Below are positions 21,708 through 33,430 of a stretch of 64,000 nucleotides of DNA, piece by piece. Source of the DNA: Peribolospora baueri. Taxonomy: Eukaryota; Basidiomycota; Peribolosporomycetes; Peribolosporales; Peribolosporaceae. The stretch lies in assembly GCA_029717555.1 (NCBI GenBank), contig JAMDHS010000014.1:124001-188000 (forward strand), read 5' to 3'. The position numbers and the translations under genes are program-made. The notes under the pieces are model-generated. The model was not told the origin of the DNA. It saw nothing but the letters and a program-made list of their open reading frames with translations, and did not search any database. Position 1 is the stretch's first letter. Every line of letters starts with the position of its first letter.

Positions 21708-22532
21708 ATGTCCTCCTCCACCGCCGCCGGCACGCCGTCACCTGCCCGCGCCTCCCCTGGGCCCGTGGAGGTCCGCCCGGCGACGCCGGATGACGTGCCC
21801 ACCATCCTCCGCTTCATCAAGGACTTGGCCGAGTACGAGAAGGAGCCTGACGCCGTCAAGGCTACGGAGGAGACGGTAAGCATGGCGGGGCGTGGCGTGG
21901 CGTGGCGCGACTGGTAATGTGGTTGTGGGGTGGGGTGGAAGGGAGGGGCGTTCGAGACGGAGACTGAGGCGGAGGGTAGGTCGATGCTGAGCTCACCCCG
22001 CTGCCCATGCTCATTTCCTTTGCACCGACAGCTGCATCAAAGCATTTTCGTCGACAAGTACGCCCATGTTGTCATCGCCTTCTCCTCCCCGTCCCCCCCC
22101 ACCCCCTCGCAAGCGACAACGCCGGTGGGCATGGCGCTCTACTTCTTCACCTTCTCCACCTGGACGGGCCAGCCGACGCTCTTCCTCGAGGACCTCTACG
22201 TGGACCCAGCTTATCGGAACGGCGGCATCGGCAAGAGACTCTTTGCCGAGCTCGGCAAGATCGCCAAGGAGAAAGGCGCGCAACGGGTGGACTGGAACGT
22301 GCTCAAGTGGAACGAGGTGAGCCGAAAGCGGTGGCACCCAGTGCGCGTGGGGGCGCGTAAACGAAGGAACGGTGCTTGCTCATTTCCGTCCCCTCCTTCG
22401 TTCCTTCGCATCTCTACCCAGCCCTCCATCGCATTCTACACCAAAGCGCTCAAAGCAGTCCCTCTTACCGAATGGCAAGGCATGCGTCTCGAAGGCGACG
22501 ACGCCATCTCCCGACTTTGCGCCCTCGCCTAG
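21708..22532 (+). CDS. GNAT N-acetyltransferase, SSAT-like
   Basis: GCN5-related acetyltransferase of the spermidine/spermine or thialysine acetyltransferase (SSAT1/SSAT2) type, transferring acetyl from acetyl-CoA to a small amine. Exons 21708-21875, 22032-22316 and 22422-22532, 187 residues. After a 20-residue Ser/Pro lead the domain starts with VRPATPDDVPTILRFIKDLA and EYEKEPDAV. Then come the acetyl-CoA motif YRNGGIGKRLF in the FLEDLYVDPAYR context, and WNEPSIAFYTKALKAVP with MRLEG at the end. All are SSAT-family landmarks. The substrate cannot be told from sequence; thialysine/polyamine are the usual ones. Stands alone between Ies4 and a convergent Vma6. Confidence 0.9.
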
Positions 22533-23290
22533 GAAACTAAAGCAGACTCTCCTTCTCCTTCGCCCCGTCACGCTGTATGGGACGGAAGCTTGTCTGGTCA
22601 TTGTCATTAGACCTCAAACGGATGGAAGAGTATGGATACCCGAGCAACGGGGCTCGAGATGGGGAATGGTCATTGCACACGGGTTTGGATTTGGGTTTCG
22701 GTTTGGATTTGGATGGCGAATGGACGCCGTGTCGAACAAAGGGAGTCGCCTTTGTCGAACGGAATACGACGCCAGTTGCATCCCTATTTCCATCAGCGTC
22801 GGACAGCCGTATAACCTCGTTCGGGGCTTATTCCTTTCGCTCGTCCTTCTCAGCCAACGTCGCTAGACGGTCCTTTTTCCTCTTCCCCCCGTACCGTGCC
22901 GTGGGGGATGGAGTACAATGACCGCCGGCCGGCAGCGAACGAGGCTTCGCGCAGCGCCTTCCCATAGGCGACCCCGTCCACCGTCCGTCCGGTAGAAACA
23001 CGACAAGCCAAGAGAAGAAAACCTTTGCTATTCCTTGACGGTCCGGTCTTGTCCCTCGCATAACAAAACAAAACAAGCGTAGGACGAGGACCGCCGAGCC
23101 GCACCGCGCATCATCGTCCGTTGGTATCATTTCGTCGAAAAGAGGGAAAGAAAATACAGCAGGTCCCGCCACCACGCCCCCCCGGTCGTCCCAGACAAAA
23201 CTTCTACCAAGGCTGCAGTCGACGACGACGGCGACGAGCGAGTGAGCGAGCGAGCGGGGTACACGGGCAGGCGAGAAGGCTAGCTTGGGA
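22533..23290. other. Convergent 3' intergenic region
   Basis: Between the acetyltransferase and Vma6 stops. Contains a short repeated GGTTTGGATTT-like segment near 22680-22720; nothing else supported. Confidence 0.4.
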
Positions 23291-24953
23291 TTAAAAGATG
23301 GGGATGAAATCGGAGATTCGGTCTCGTGCGTTTTGAGCGATGCATTCTGGATGGGGGCGATAGAACGACGACGTCAGCGCGACGGCGTTCTCCTTCTTAC
23401 TTTAGTCACATCTCAGGAAACGTCCTAGTCCATCCATCCATCTCGTCCCACTTTACACTCACCGGCGATCCACGTGATGCTTCGGATCTCCTGCTCCTTG
23501 AGCTTGAGGAAGCTGTAAAAGACGCCGTACTGGAATTGTTGCAAGAAGGAGAGCTTGTTGACTTGGGGGCGAGACCATCGTCCGAGCGAGGAAATTAAAA
23601 AGAGGAAATTTGTCCAAGGTGCCCACGTCAGACGGTCGAGCCTTGATATGCCCGGGCAGCGCGACGGAACTCGCGATCGAAACTCACGGTGCACCTCCAT
23701 CTGGAAAAACTTGTCCTCGAGCTGCCCAGTGACGTCGCTATCCGCTGGGCCGCCAGTGCCATCGAAAAACGCTCTGTACTCCGGAATGTTCTCCACGACC
23801 GCCTTGACCTGCTCAATGTCGTCCGCCTTGGCCAACACGTTGTTCCCTACCGGGAACAGCCTTCCGATCTTGGGGAACAGCTTAGCGCGCTCCTCCTTGC
23901 TCAGGTCCGTACCGAAGGAGTTGATGGTGATGTTGATCGTCCGACGGTCCGCCTCGAAGGAGAGAATGCGGTGCATAATTTCCGCCGTGGGTTCACCGAG
24001 GGTGGTGCAAAAGTCGTAAAAGTCCTCGAGATAGGCCTTATAGAGCGTGTTGCGGATGATCTCGATGTTGAGGTCATCCAAGTCGGAGGCGGAGAGACAG
24101 TCACGGAAATAGGGAGCCAACGGCGTCTCTACCAGTACGCTCTGATACAGCTCCTCCACGTTCGTCGCCACGCACAGCGCCGGCATGGTATCAAACGTGC
24201 CAAGCGGATGGCAGCGCTCGAGGAGTTCGTGCGTGTCTCGTTCGTGCAACGTGCCAGTGATGAGCAGGACGACGTTGTCGATCATGTATGCATACCTGAC
24301 AACACAAAGGAAGGAGCGGAGCAAGGCGACACAGACGGCCCGAGGTTCAGCCTCCGGCTCCAGGACAGCCGACCACTCGGCTGGGTGTCTGACAGATCTA
24401 CATGAACAGCGGGTATGACGGAGGCACTCACGTCATGTAATCGAGAAACTTTGACAACGGCGCGACGGCGTTGCTGCGTATGTAATTGAACTCGTCCACC
24501 AGCTTTTGGGTCGCCTTCTCCGCGATCGTTGAGGTGCCTTTTTAACGGACGTGCATGAAAGGCGGTCGTAGTGCGAGGAAGGAGTCGGTGCACGTTGGTT
24601 CAGACCTCACTAAAGCGAGACGCCAATGACAAAAATTCACGGAAAGCTCACTGATAGGCAGGGATTCGTTGGCGAGGAAGTTGCCATAGTCGGTCGCAGA
24701 AAGCTGCATTCGGAGGTCTGCAATAGAAAACAGGATAGAGCCATCCGAGGCAGGATTTTAACATCTGGTCCAGTCGAGTCGACCTCGCTTCCAAGATGGG
24801 CTCAAGACAGTCCGGGCCGCTCGCTCGCTCACCTTCCAGCGTCTCGCACTGGATCAAGTTCTGGTAGTGCGCCTGCGTGAGGATGGCCTGCTTGTAGCCC
24901 CGAACGACGCCTTCGAGGTAGCCATTGTTGATGTTGAACGTGAGTCCTTCCAT
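23291..24953 (-). CDS. VMA6: V-type ATPase V0 subunit d (Vma6)
   Basis: Peripheral stalk-coupling subunit d of the V0 sector of the vacuolar proton pump, linking the central rotor of V1 to the proteolipid ring. Exons (high to low): 24833-24953, 24652-24717, 24432-24537, 23688-24295, 23463-23561, 23291-23346; 351 residues, the same length as human ATP6V0D1. Landmarks: [20 protein letters not shown] at the start, [58 protein letters not shown], and the end [16 protein letters not shown] with SDFIPIF. No abnormal feature. Divergent from Gdb1 across 1.4 kb. Confidence 0.96.
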
Positions 24954-26381
24954 GGCGGCGCTGGGGGGCGATGGACGAGCAAACGGAACGGTTCGTGGTG
25001 GGGGCGGCAGTGAGCAGGCCGACGGCTCGCCCCCGATCGCGGCCTTGGCTGCGGCAGGCGCACTGCTGGGCGGCTGACTGGGACGCCGCAGCATCGGTTC
25101 CTCTCTCCGATCAGCTTATATTGCTACGTATGTCGGTCGGCCAGCAGGCCTCTTAAGGCCTACTGCCACCCGAACCAAGGTTGTCTTGACTGCCCGCCCA
25201 TGTGCCAGCCCTGCTCCAGCACGTAGGCACGTACGAGCCACCGCAGAGATGCCGACGGATGGCCGTCGCACCGAAGATCGCGGGCCGCTCGCAGACGAGG
25301 ACGACACACGTCGGGCTCTCGAGCGCGAAGGATTCGATTACGGTGCCGTGAGGGACAGGGTATGTAGATATGTGCCTCAGGCAGGCCGCGGCATGCGGTA
25401 GTAAAAGATGTGGATTGGATGCGGGCTTGGAAAGGCAGGAAGAAGACGCAAACGTGGAAAAGACCAAATAGCGCTTACCGACCTTTGCGTAGGCGACCGG
25501 AACAGGCCGGTGGCCATGACGGTGGTCCGCCGGCTTTGAACTCGAAGATCGCCGTGGTTTACGGATGCTGCCAAGGACGAATCTAAGTTTGCTATCCGCC
25601 TGTGCAACCTGTGCACTACGTATGGACGGAGCTTGGGCTGTGTGAAGCCAGGAGGGGAGGATTCAGAGCGTCGGCACGACGTACGTGTTCTGTCCCTTCA
25701 CACCGCAATGGCCCTCTCGTCCTATTACCTGTCATCTTCCCCAAATCCACGTCCGTTTTCGGTGTCTGATCCATCAGAGCTGGCGCTCGACCTGACACTT
25801 TCGTCCCGCTCTGGCCCTTCTCCAATGTCGCCCTCGCCACCTCTTTCATCGCACCACATTGTTCTTCTACAGCTTCCTCTCATCTCTCTCTCTGTCTCGA
25901 CCCGCGCAGATCGATCCATCGTATATACCTTGCTTTTGTCGCACCGCACGGAACGGATGGAGTGGCAGCGACTACGGTTGTTACCTCCGTACATGGCGAG
26001 GCCTGGCACGCACCTTGTACGCTTCCCGTTCTCGCTGGACCATGAGCGGATCGTAGGAACAGTCCCGGCTCTGTGCACGTGCTTAACCCCACGGTCGGGG
26101 CCGGAGGGATCGACTGCGGGTGATCGGGCGGAAGGAGGTAGACGGTATCGACAGAGATTGACAAACCGAGAGGGACAGACAGACACCATCACCGTCTACT
26201 ACCACCCATCCTTTCTCTCCGCCTCCCTACCGTCTACCGTCTTCCCTGCTCCTCCGCGCTGCAGTCATTTCTTGCTCGTCGCGACCCTGCTCGTGCGTGC
26301 TCTACCCCGCTCACCCGTCTTCCACACAAGCGAGCCAACACTCAGAGACGCTCAAGGCCCACCTCTCAAGGTCAAAAAGCG
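24954..26381. other. Divergent intergenic region, Vma6/Gdb1
   Basis: 1.4 kb between two start codons. Contains a TATATA-like site near 25920 and pyrimidine-rich stretches before Gdb1. Several open frames (for example 25633-26406 +) have low-complexity, non-homologous translations and I do not call them. Confidence 0.4.
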
Positions 26382-29300
26382 ATGGACCGCTCCAACGGAG
26401 CAGTGAAGGGCTCCGCCGCGCGTCAGCATCCCGAGGCTGACGTGGTGGTGTACGAGCTCAAACTGGAGGACGACGGCAGTCCCAGCAAGGAGCGCTCTGT
26501 GCGTCTACCGTCCTGGTCGTTTTTGGAGGGGACGTCTCGAGCGACGCTGCTGAGAGCAACATCATTTCTTAACGCTTTGCTCACCTTTCTCCGTCTGTCC
26601 TTTCCCCGCTCTCCCAGTACATCCGCCTCCCGTCGCCGACGACGCCCTACGTCCTGCGCATAAGCATCGAGGCTGGTTCCACGGCCAGCAAGCAGGCTAG
26701 CTTGTTCACCAATTTTCCCCTCGGCGAGGGAGGGTTTGGGAGGAAAAAGTTTTGGGAGAGGAAGTGAGAAGCTTGACTCGTGCTTGATTCAGTGGCCGGA
26801 CTATCCGCATGCTCACGCTCTCTTCTCCTTCGCCCATTTGCTATCCGCTCTTTTACGCAGACTTCCTACCGATTTTACCAAGTCCATTTCAGTCGACCTG
26901 CCCATTGTACACGCCGGCGCCTTTGAGTTCTACGTCGAGTACGCTGCACCGGACGAGCCTTTCCCTCTGCCCACCAAGGAGCAGCCTCTGCCTCCCGTTC
27001 CGGCCTCTCCTCGCCGCCGTGTCCGCGGGAAGAGCTGCTACTTCAACGTGGACCCCATCCTCTCCCTCCCCACGCGCGCTCGCATCCTTGATCAGGACTC
27101 GCTCCAAGTACTTCCCGCCACCGGGAGCGGCAAGACGGGCGGCACGGTGAAGAAAGAACACAAGCCTCTCTCGCAAGACGGTATCGTCTTGCTCTCCTTC
27201 ATCGCCAAGTGGGCCGGCCCTCTTCGTCACTGGCCAACTCATCTTGACGTCGCCCGGGATTCTGGTTACAACATGCTTCACTTCCCTCCGCTTCAGGTCA
27301 GGGGGGACTCGGACAGCCCGTACAGCATTGCCGACCAGAACGACTGGGCGAAGGACTTGTTCGTGGAGGGCGAGGGCGGGACGAGAGAGGAGAGGGACGA
27401 AATCGTTGGATCGTGGTTGGCTCGCTTGAAGAACGAGTGGGGAATGTTGAGCATGATCGACATAGTGCTCAATCATACGGTGCGTGCATGTCATGGACGT
27501 ACAGCACCGTAGTGCACACTCGACTATCACGGAAGGCTGACCGTGCCGTCGTCCGATGGTTGTCTTCAGGCCAACAATTCGCCCTGGCTGCAGGAGCATC
27601 CTGAATCGGGTGAGTATAATGGTCGAATGCGAAACCCTGCGCAGATCGTTGTCATCGGTTGACTTGACCATGTCATCCTCTTCACAGGCTACAACCCGTA
27701 CAACTCTCCCCACCTCACCCCGGCCGTCGAGCTCGACGAGGCACTACTCACCTTTTCGCGCGATCTGTCTAAATACGGCTTGCCCACGGTCGTCAAGTCC
27801 TCCGCTGACGTGGACATCCTCATGGCCGGTCTCAAGGAAAACGTTCTCGGCCCGCTCAAGCTGTGGCAGTATTATGTCCTCGATGTCGCAGCCGAGTTGT
27901 CGCGTTTCCAGGAGGAGTGGGACTCGCGCGCTGCGGCGGGAGGCAAGGCCGATGGGGACGGGGACGCGGCCGCCGTTGTCGTAGGGACGAAGGAGCTCGA
28001 GGGAAAGACCTTTGCCGACCTCGGAGTGCTTCTCCGCACGCACTTTCTCAAGAACCGCCTGGCCCTTTCAGCGCGTTTCATCACCTCCATCGACCTCCCC
28101 AGCGCACTCCCCGTCATCGCACGGCTGGCCGAGCGTGACGGCGCTGACCGAGGCAAGGTGGTGGCCGCCTACCGAAAGGCGCTCGAAGTGGTCAACGTCC
28201 CGCTTTACGAGATTTATGATGGCGACGTCAAGGCTATCATCGAAAACGTCGGGAACAGGTTGACGTATACGAGGCTTGACCCTAACGGTCCAAAGTATGG
28301 CGTGATCAGCGAGAAGTGAGTCGTCCCGAGGGACCTTCGGTTGGGGGAAACCTAGTTCCCGTTCGGTTCGCTGACGGTGGCGGACCTTCGTGTGCTTTTA
28401 ATTTTTTCGACGCTTTCAGGAGCCCCGTCATGGAGCCCTATTTCACGCGTTTGCGGAGGAACGAAACCACAGCCAAACACGACCCACGCCAGCTCTCGCT
28501 AGCGAACAACGGCTGGATCTGGGCCGCCGACCCGCTCTCCGACTTTGCTTCTTCCTCTTCTCGCGTCTACCTCCGTCGCGAGGTGATCGTGTGGAGCGAC
28601 TGCGTCAAGCTCCGTTACGGCATCGGTCCCGAGGACTCGCCTTACCTGTGGAAGCACATGGGTGAGTACGTCCGCAAGCTGGCCAGGATGTTCGCCGCCT
28701 TCCGCGTCGACAACTGTCACTCCACACCCATCCACGTCGGCGAGTACTTCCTCGACCTGGCGAGGAAGGAGAATCCAAACCTTTACGTCTGCGCTGAGCT
28801 CTTCACCGGCAATGAGGACACGGATACGTACTTTGTCAGCCGGCTCGGAATCAACAGCCTCATTCGGGAGGCCATGAACGGATACGATCCCAAGGAGGAG
28901 AGTCGGCTGCTCTATCGCTACGGTCTTGGCAAGCCCATTGGTAAGCGCCTGTTTAGACGTGACATTCCCTCGTCTAGGCGTCCTTCTAACCGTTTCCGCC
29001 CGCGTCCCCCCCCCCCGTCCCCCCCGTAGGCTCGATGGACTTTGACTGTCTCAGCGAGCCCTCGACCGTGTTGCCCATCACAGGCGGAAAGACTCCGGTT
29101 CGTTGTCTCGTCGTTCCCCTCGAAGGCTCAGCGCCTCACGCGCTCCTTATGGACTGCACGCACGATAACGAGTCCATCTCCGACAAGCGCACCGCCGAGG
29201 ACACCCTCGCCACTGGTTCTCTGGTTCCTTTCTCCTTTTCTGCCATCGGCAGTAACAAGGGCTTTGATGAAATATATCCCAAGCTCCTCAACCTCGTTCA

Positions 29301-32300
29301 GGAGAAGAGGAGATACGGGGTACAGGGAGGCGCGGATGCTGAGGGCATCGGGAGGATCAAGAGAGTACTCAACCACCTGCACACAGAGATGGTCAGCGAC
29401 GGTTTCACCGAGGGCCATGTCCACCAAGAGAACGATGTGAGCTGGTCCTCCGTCAGACTGGGGTGTGTACGACGGTTTGTGGAACAACCGCTGACTTCTC
29501 TTCTCCTCTCTTTCCCTGGGCCCCTTGGTGTCACAGTACATTCTCTTGCACCGCGTACACCCCAAGACGCACAGGGGCTACCTCCTCATCGTACACACGG
29601 CCTTTCACGTGGGCAGCAAGGGGCGCGGATATATTAACCCCATCGACCTCGCGCGAACCAAGGCTCGTTACATCGTGGGCGCCTCTCTTGACGTCCTGTC
29701 GCGCGAAGACCCGGCTGATCCCGAGCTGCTCAAAGGTCTGCCCTCCCGGCTCGTCGACCTCTCCGCTCCGGTCATTGAGGAGGTCAACAACAGCGCCGGA
29801 CCGGTGACCAGGATCATCGTCCCCGACGACTTCCCGCCCGGGAGCGTCATGCTCCTACAGACGTGGATAGAGGGTCTCGGAGATGACCTCGACGAACTTT
29901 GCGTCACTGGCGCTGCAGAGGCGTTTTCGTCTCTCGACCTCGTGGACCTTAACGTTGTCCTGTACCGTGCTGATGGAGAGGAGAGGGACGCCACTGGTAA
30001 GCTTGTGACCACGCCTACTCTTCCCCCCCTCCACACTTTGCTGACTTGGTCTTTTGGCATTCGTGAATGCTCGTCCAGACGGAGTTGACGGCGTGTACAA
30101 CGTACCCAACTTTGGCACGCTCACGTATTGTGGCCTCGAAGGTTGGATTGTCCCTCTGCGGCACATCATGCGCTATAATGACCTCGGTCATCCGATCTGC
30201 GCCCATCTCCGGGAGGGCTGTTGGGCGATGGACTATATCAGAGGCCGCTTGGAGAAGTAAGTGAGCCTATTGCCTCAAATCCCAGAAGGGTGGCGACGAA
30301 ATCCCAGATGCAGCTTCTATCAGCCTTTGATGACTGACCCGCTTTTTTTTTCCCGCTTGTAGGCAATCCGAGATGTTCCCCAGCCTAGTTCGGCCGGCGG
30401 CTTGGTTCAAAGAACGCTTCGACGCCATCGTATCTTTGGTGCCTTCCTTCCTCCGCCCCAAGTACTTTGCCCTCGTCGTCAACACCGCTTATAATGCCGC
30501 TCGGGAGCGCGCGCTGGACCAGATGGGTGACTTTGTCAAGAACGGTCACAAGTTCACACAGAGCCTTGCCATGGTCGCTATTCAGGTTTGTGGTGGGCTT
30601 TTGTCCTGGCGATCCGTTCTTGGAGAGGAGACGGACGAGCTGATCACGTCTTCCGCTCTCGTTTGGTGCCTTTGTTTATTAGATGAATGGAAGGGTCAAG
30701 TCGGCCTCGCTTTGGCCAGACAAGGAGGTCGCTTCGATGGCTGCTGGTTTACCCTGTGAGTCGAAAGCAGGTTCAAGCTGGATGGACAAGCGAAGGCGTT
30801 CAAGCCCCTTCTCCACTCTCTTATCTGCTGACCGCCCCCTCCATAATCGCGTCGTCTTTAGTCTTCACCGCCGGCTGGGCTCGGGTATGGGGCCGAGACA
30901 CGTTCATCAGCTTGCGAGGTCTCTTTCTGACCACCGGCATGCATGCCGCCGCCAAGGAACACATCTTGTCGGCCGCATGTGAGCGACTACTTCTTTATGC
31001 TTACGCTCATCGGCCGACCATCGCTGACGTGTTCGACAATGTTGTCTCTTCCACACAGCCACGCTCAAGCATGGTCTTATTCCTAACTTGCTCGACTCTG
31101 GCCGCACGCCGAGATACAACTGTGTCAGCGACTCTCTCTGAGCCGACGCGCACGTGAATTGATGGAGCGCTAACTACGACCCCCTCTCTTCACGTCTATT
31201 CTGGCAGCGTGACGGAGCGTTCTTCTTCCTTCAAAACGGTGTGTACGCTTTTGAGACTCGCTCGGCATCTCTTCCAAAGGATGGTCCTAATGTTTTCTTT
31301 TCGACCATGGTTAGTTCAAGATTATGTTAACATGGTTCCCGGAGGAGAGGCTATCTTGCAAGAGTCGGTCAAACGCCGCTTTCCCAAGGACGACGAGTGG
31401 ATTCCTTGGAATGACCCGAAGGCATTCAGCTATTCTAGCACGATTGCGGAGGTGATCCAGGAGATCCTGCAGCGACACGCTCAAGGTATCCACTTCCGCG
31501 AGCATAATGCTGGGCCCAATCTTGATAGGGACATGAAATACGAGGGCTTCAACATCGACATCGTTGTCGACTGGGAGACCGGTCTCATCTTCGGGGGCAA
31601 CCAGTGGAACTGCGGTACTTGGCAGGATAAGAATGGCTCGTCCGAGAAGGCCGGAAACAAGGGCGTTCCCGGGTCACCCAGGGATGGGGCGCCGGTCGAG
31701 ATCACCGGTCTTCTCAAGAGCACTCTGCGCTGGCTCGACGAGCTATCCAACGCGGGGAAATTCCCCCACAAGGGCGTACAGGCCAAGAGTGAGCGCGACA
31801 GTCACCCGAGCTCCGATCGCCAATGCGGCTCAGTCTGTCTTCTTCCTCTTTACTCTACTCGCAGTTCATGGGACGGAGCGCTTGGTGTCCTTCAAAGAGT
31901 GGGGCAATCTCGTGCAGGAGTCATTTGAACGATGCTACTACGTTCCTCTAGGTGGGCCTATCACGGGGCCCGACTCTCCTACTGGAACGTGTGCTGACAC
32001 GCTCTTCTCAACGTTTTGGTTGGTGATGAACACAGACCCGGCTGAGGACAAGAATTACAAAGTCGATGCAAACCTCGTCAACAGACGAGGCATTTACAAG
32101 GATGTGTACGGCTCGGGCAAGGGTCGAGAATGGTCCGACTACCAGCTTCGAGCTAAGTGGGTGGTGCTGTTCTTCAATGCGACATGATGAAGATGTGTTT
32201 GGCCGACTTCTGCGCGTGTTTGGCGTTGTTTTTTTTTTTTTTTCCGACACAGCTTCCCAATGGCAATGTGCTTTGCACCGGAACTGTTTGACCCGGTGCA

Positions 32301-33098
32301 CGCTCTGGCCGCTCTGCACATGGCTCACAAGGTCTTGCGTGGCCCTCTAGGCATGAAGACGCTTGATCCGTCTGACTTCAACTACCGACCCAACTGTACG
32401 TGTCCACTTCTCTCCGGTGGGGTTTTCTTCCGGTTGCTCATGTAATCTCATTCCTTTTATGCTTATTAGACGTAAACAGTGACGATTCAGACGACTTCCA
32501 CGTCGCCAAGGGCTGGAATTATCACAACGGGGTAAGCGGTTCTTCGCCGTGGACGAAGGGAGAGGTGCTCATCGACAATTCGTTATTCAACCGCCTACCG
32601 CAGCCCGAGTGGGTATTCCCCATGGGTTTCTTCCTGCGCGCTTATAGTATGTTCGATATGAAGGCGGGCGCTGGCAAGAAGGCGAGACTCTTGGGAATTC
32701 TTTCTCTTCCACTGCTTGGTTAACAGCATCATTTGACTGATCCTCCGTTGGTGAACGTCTGCTTTCCTGTTTGAAATGTAGTCGCCATCGGAAACTTTCT
32801 TCCATATTTCATCCCTTCTGCGCAGGCACCGCCAATACATTGCAACCGATCCATGGGCTGGTTTGCCAGGTGAATCTCCTCGCTCCACTCCCCTCGGTTT
32901 GAAATATCAGCCTTTTCTGACATGCTGCCGTTGTACATTTGTCGACCGTGCGGCCTCCTTACAGAACTCACGCAAGCAGAAGGAGTGGATTGCCCCGACT
33001 CGTGCCGCACGCAGGCGTGGTCCGCCTCCACCATCCTAGATGCGCTCGAGGAAATCTACCGCGTCGAAAAGAAGATGGCACTGTCGCCTCAGACTTGA
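26382..33098 (+). CDS. GDB1: Glycogen debranching enzyme (Gdb1/AGL)
   Basis: Bifunctional 4-alpha-glucanotransferase plus amylo-alpha-1,6-glucosidase that removes glycogen branches in the cytosol. Twenty-two exons: 26382-26498, 26618-26763, 26861-27479, 27570-27609, 27688-28315, 28420-28940, 29030-29436, 29537-29996, 30079-30256, 30363-30585, 30683-30755, 30862-30978, 31059-31123, 31208-31238, 31315-31788, 31865-31951, 32036-32156, 32253-32395, 32470-32531, 32604-32681, 32782-32869, 32965-33098; 1603 residues (family about 1530). The transferase site FRVDNCHSTP is near residue 612, and the glucosidase signature NCGTWQDKNG near 1307 with VWGRDTFISLRG before it. Intron 20 has a GC donor (AAG/GCGAGA); intron 13 uses an unusual GTCAGC donor. 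Exon 14 is only 31 nt. Confidence 0.96.
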
Positions 33099-33430
33099 TA
33101 CCATTGCTTCATACACGTATTTCAGTCTCGCTTCTGCAATCCCTCAATCCCTGAAGGCACGGTTGGCTGGGCACAGCACGGTCAGAACTCGCAGGCGAAG
33201 TTTTGGATCCCGGAAGGCTGTGGAGTGCTTCGATTAAAATGTCATATAGTGACCTGCGATAGTATACAATGGAAACTGCGATGCATTTCTGATTAAAACT
33301 TAAAATCACCCAAACCCAGTGTCGAAGTGGACACTAGTAGTGTAAGGAGGGGAAGAAGGAGACGAAGAGCCAGGTGCAACCACGGAGGGGACGAAACAGA
33401 AGTGCCGGAACCCAGTGCGAGATTGAACGT
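33099..33430. other. Convergent 3' region, Gdb1/Sen1
   Basis: 332 bp between two stops, AT-richer than its surroundings, with GATTAAAA-type signals on both sides that may serve in 3'-end formation. No gene. Confidence 0.4.

Noticed and set aside
23689-24405. 238-codon + strand open frame
   Set aside because: Antisense to the main Vma6 exon.
25633-26406. 257-codon + strand open frame before Gdb1
   Set aside because: Low-complexity, no homology recognised, and overlaps the Gdb1 start and promoter.
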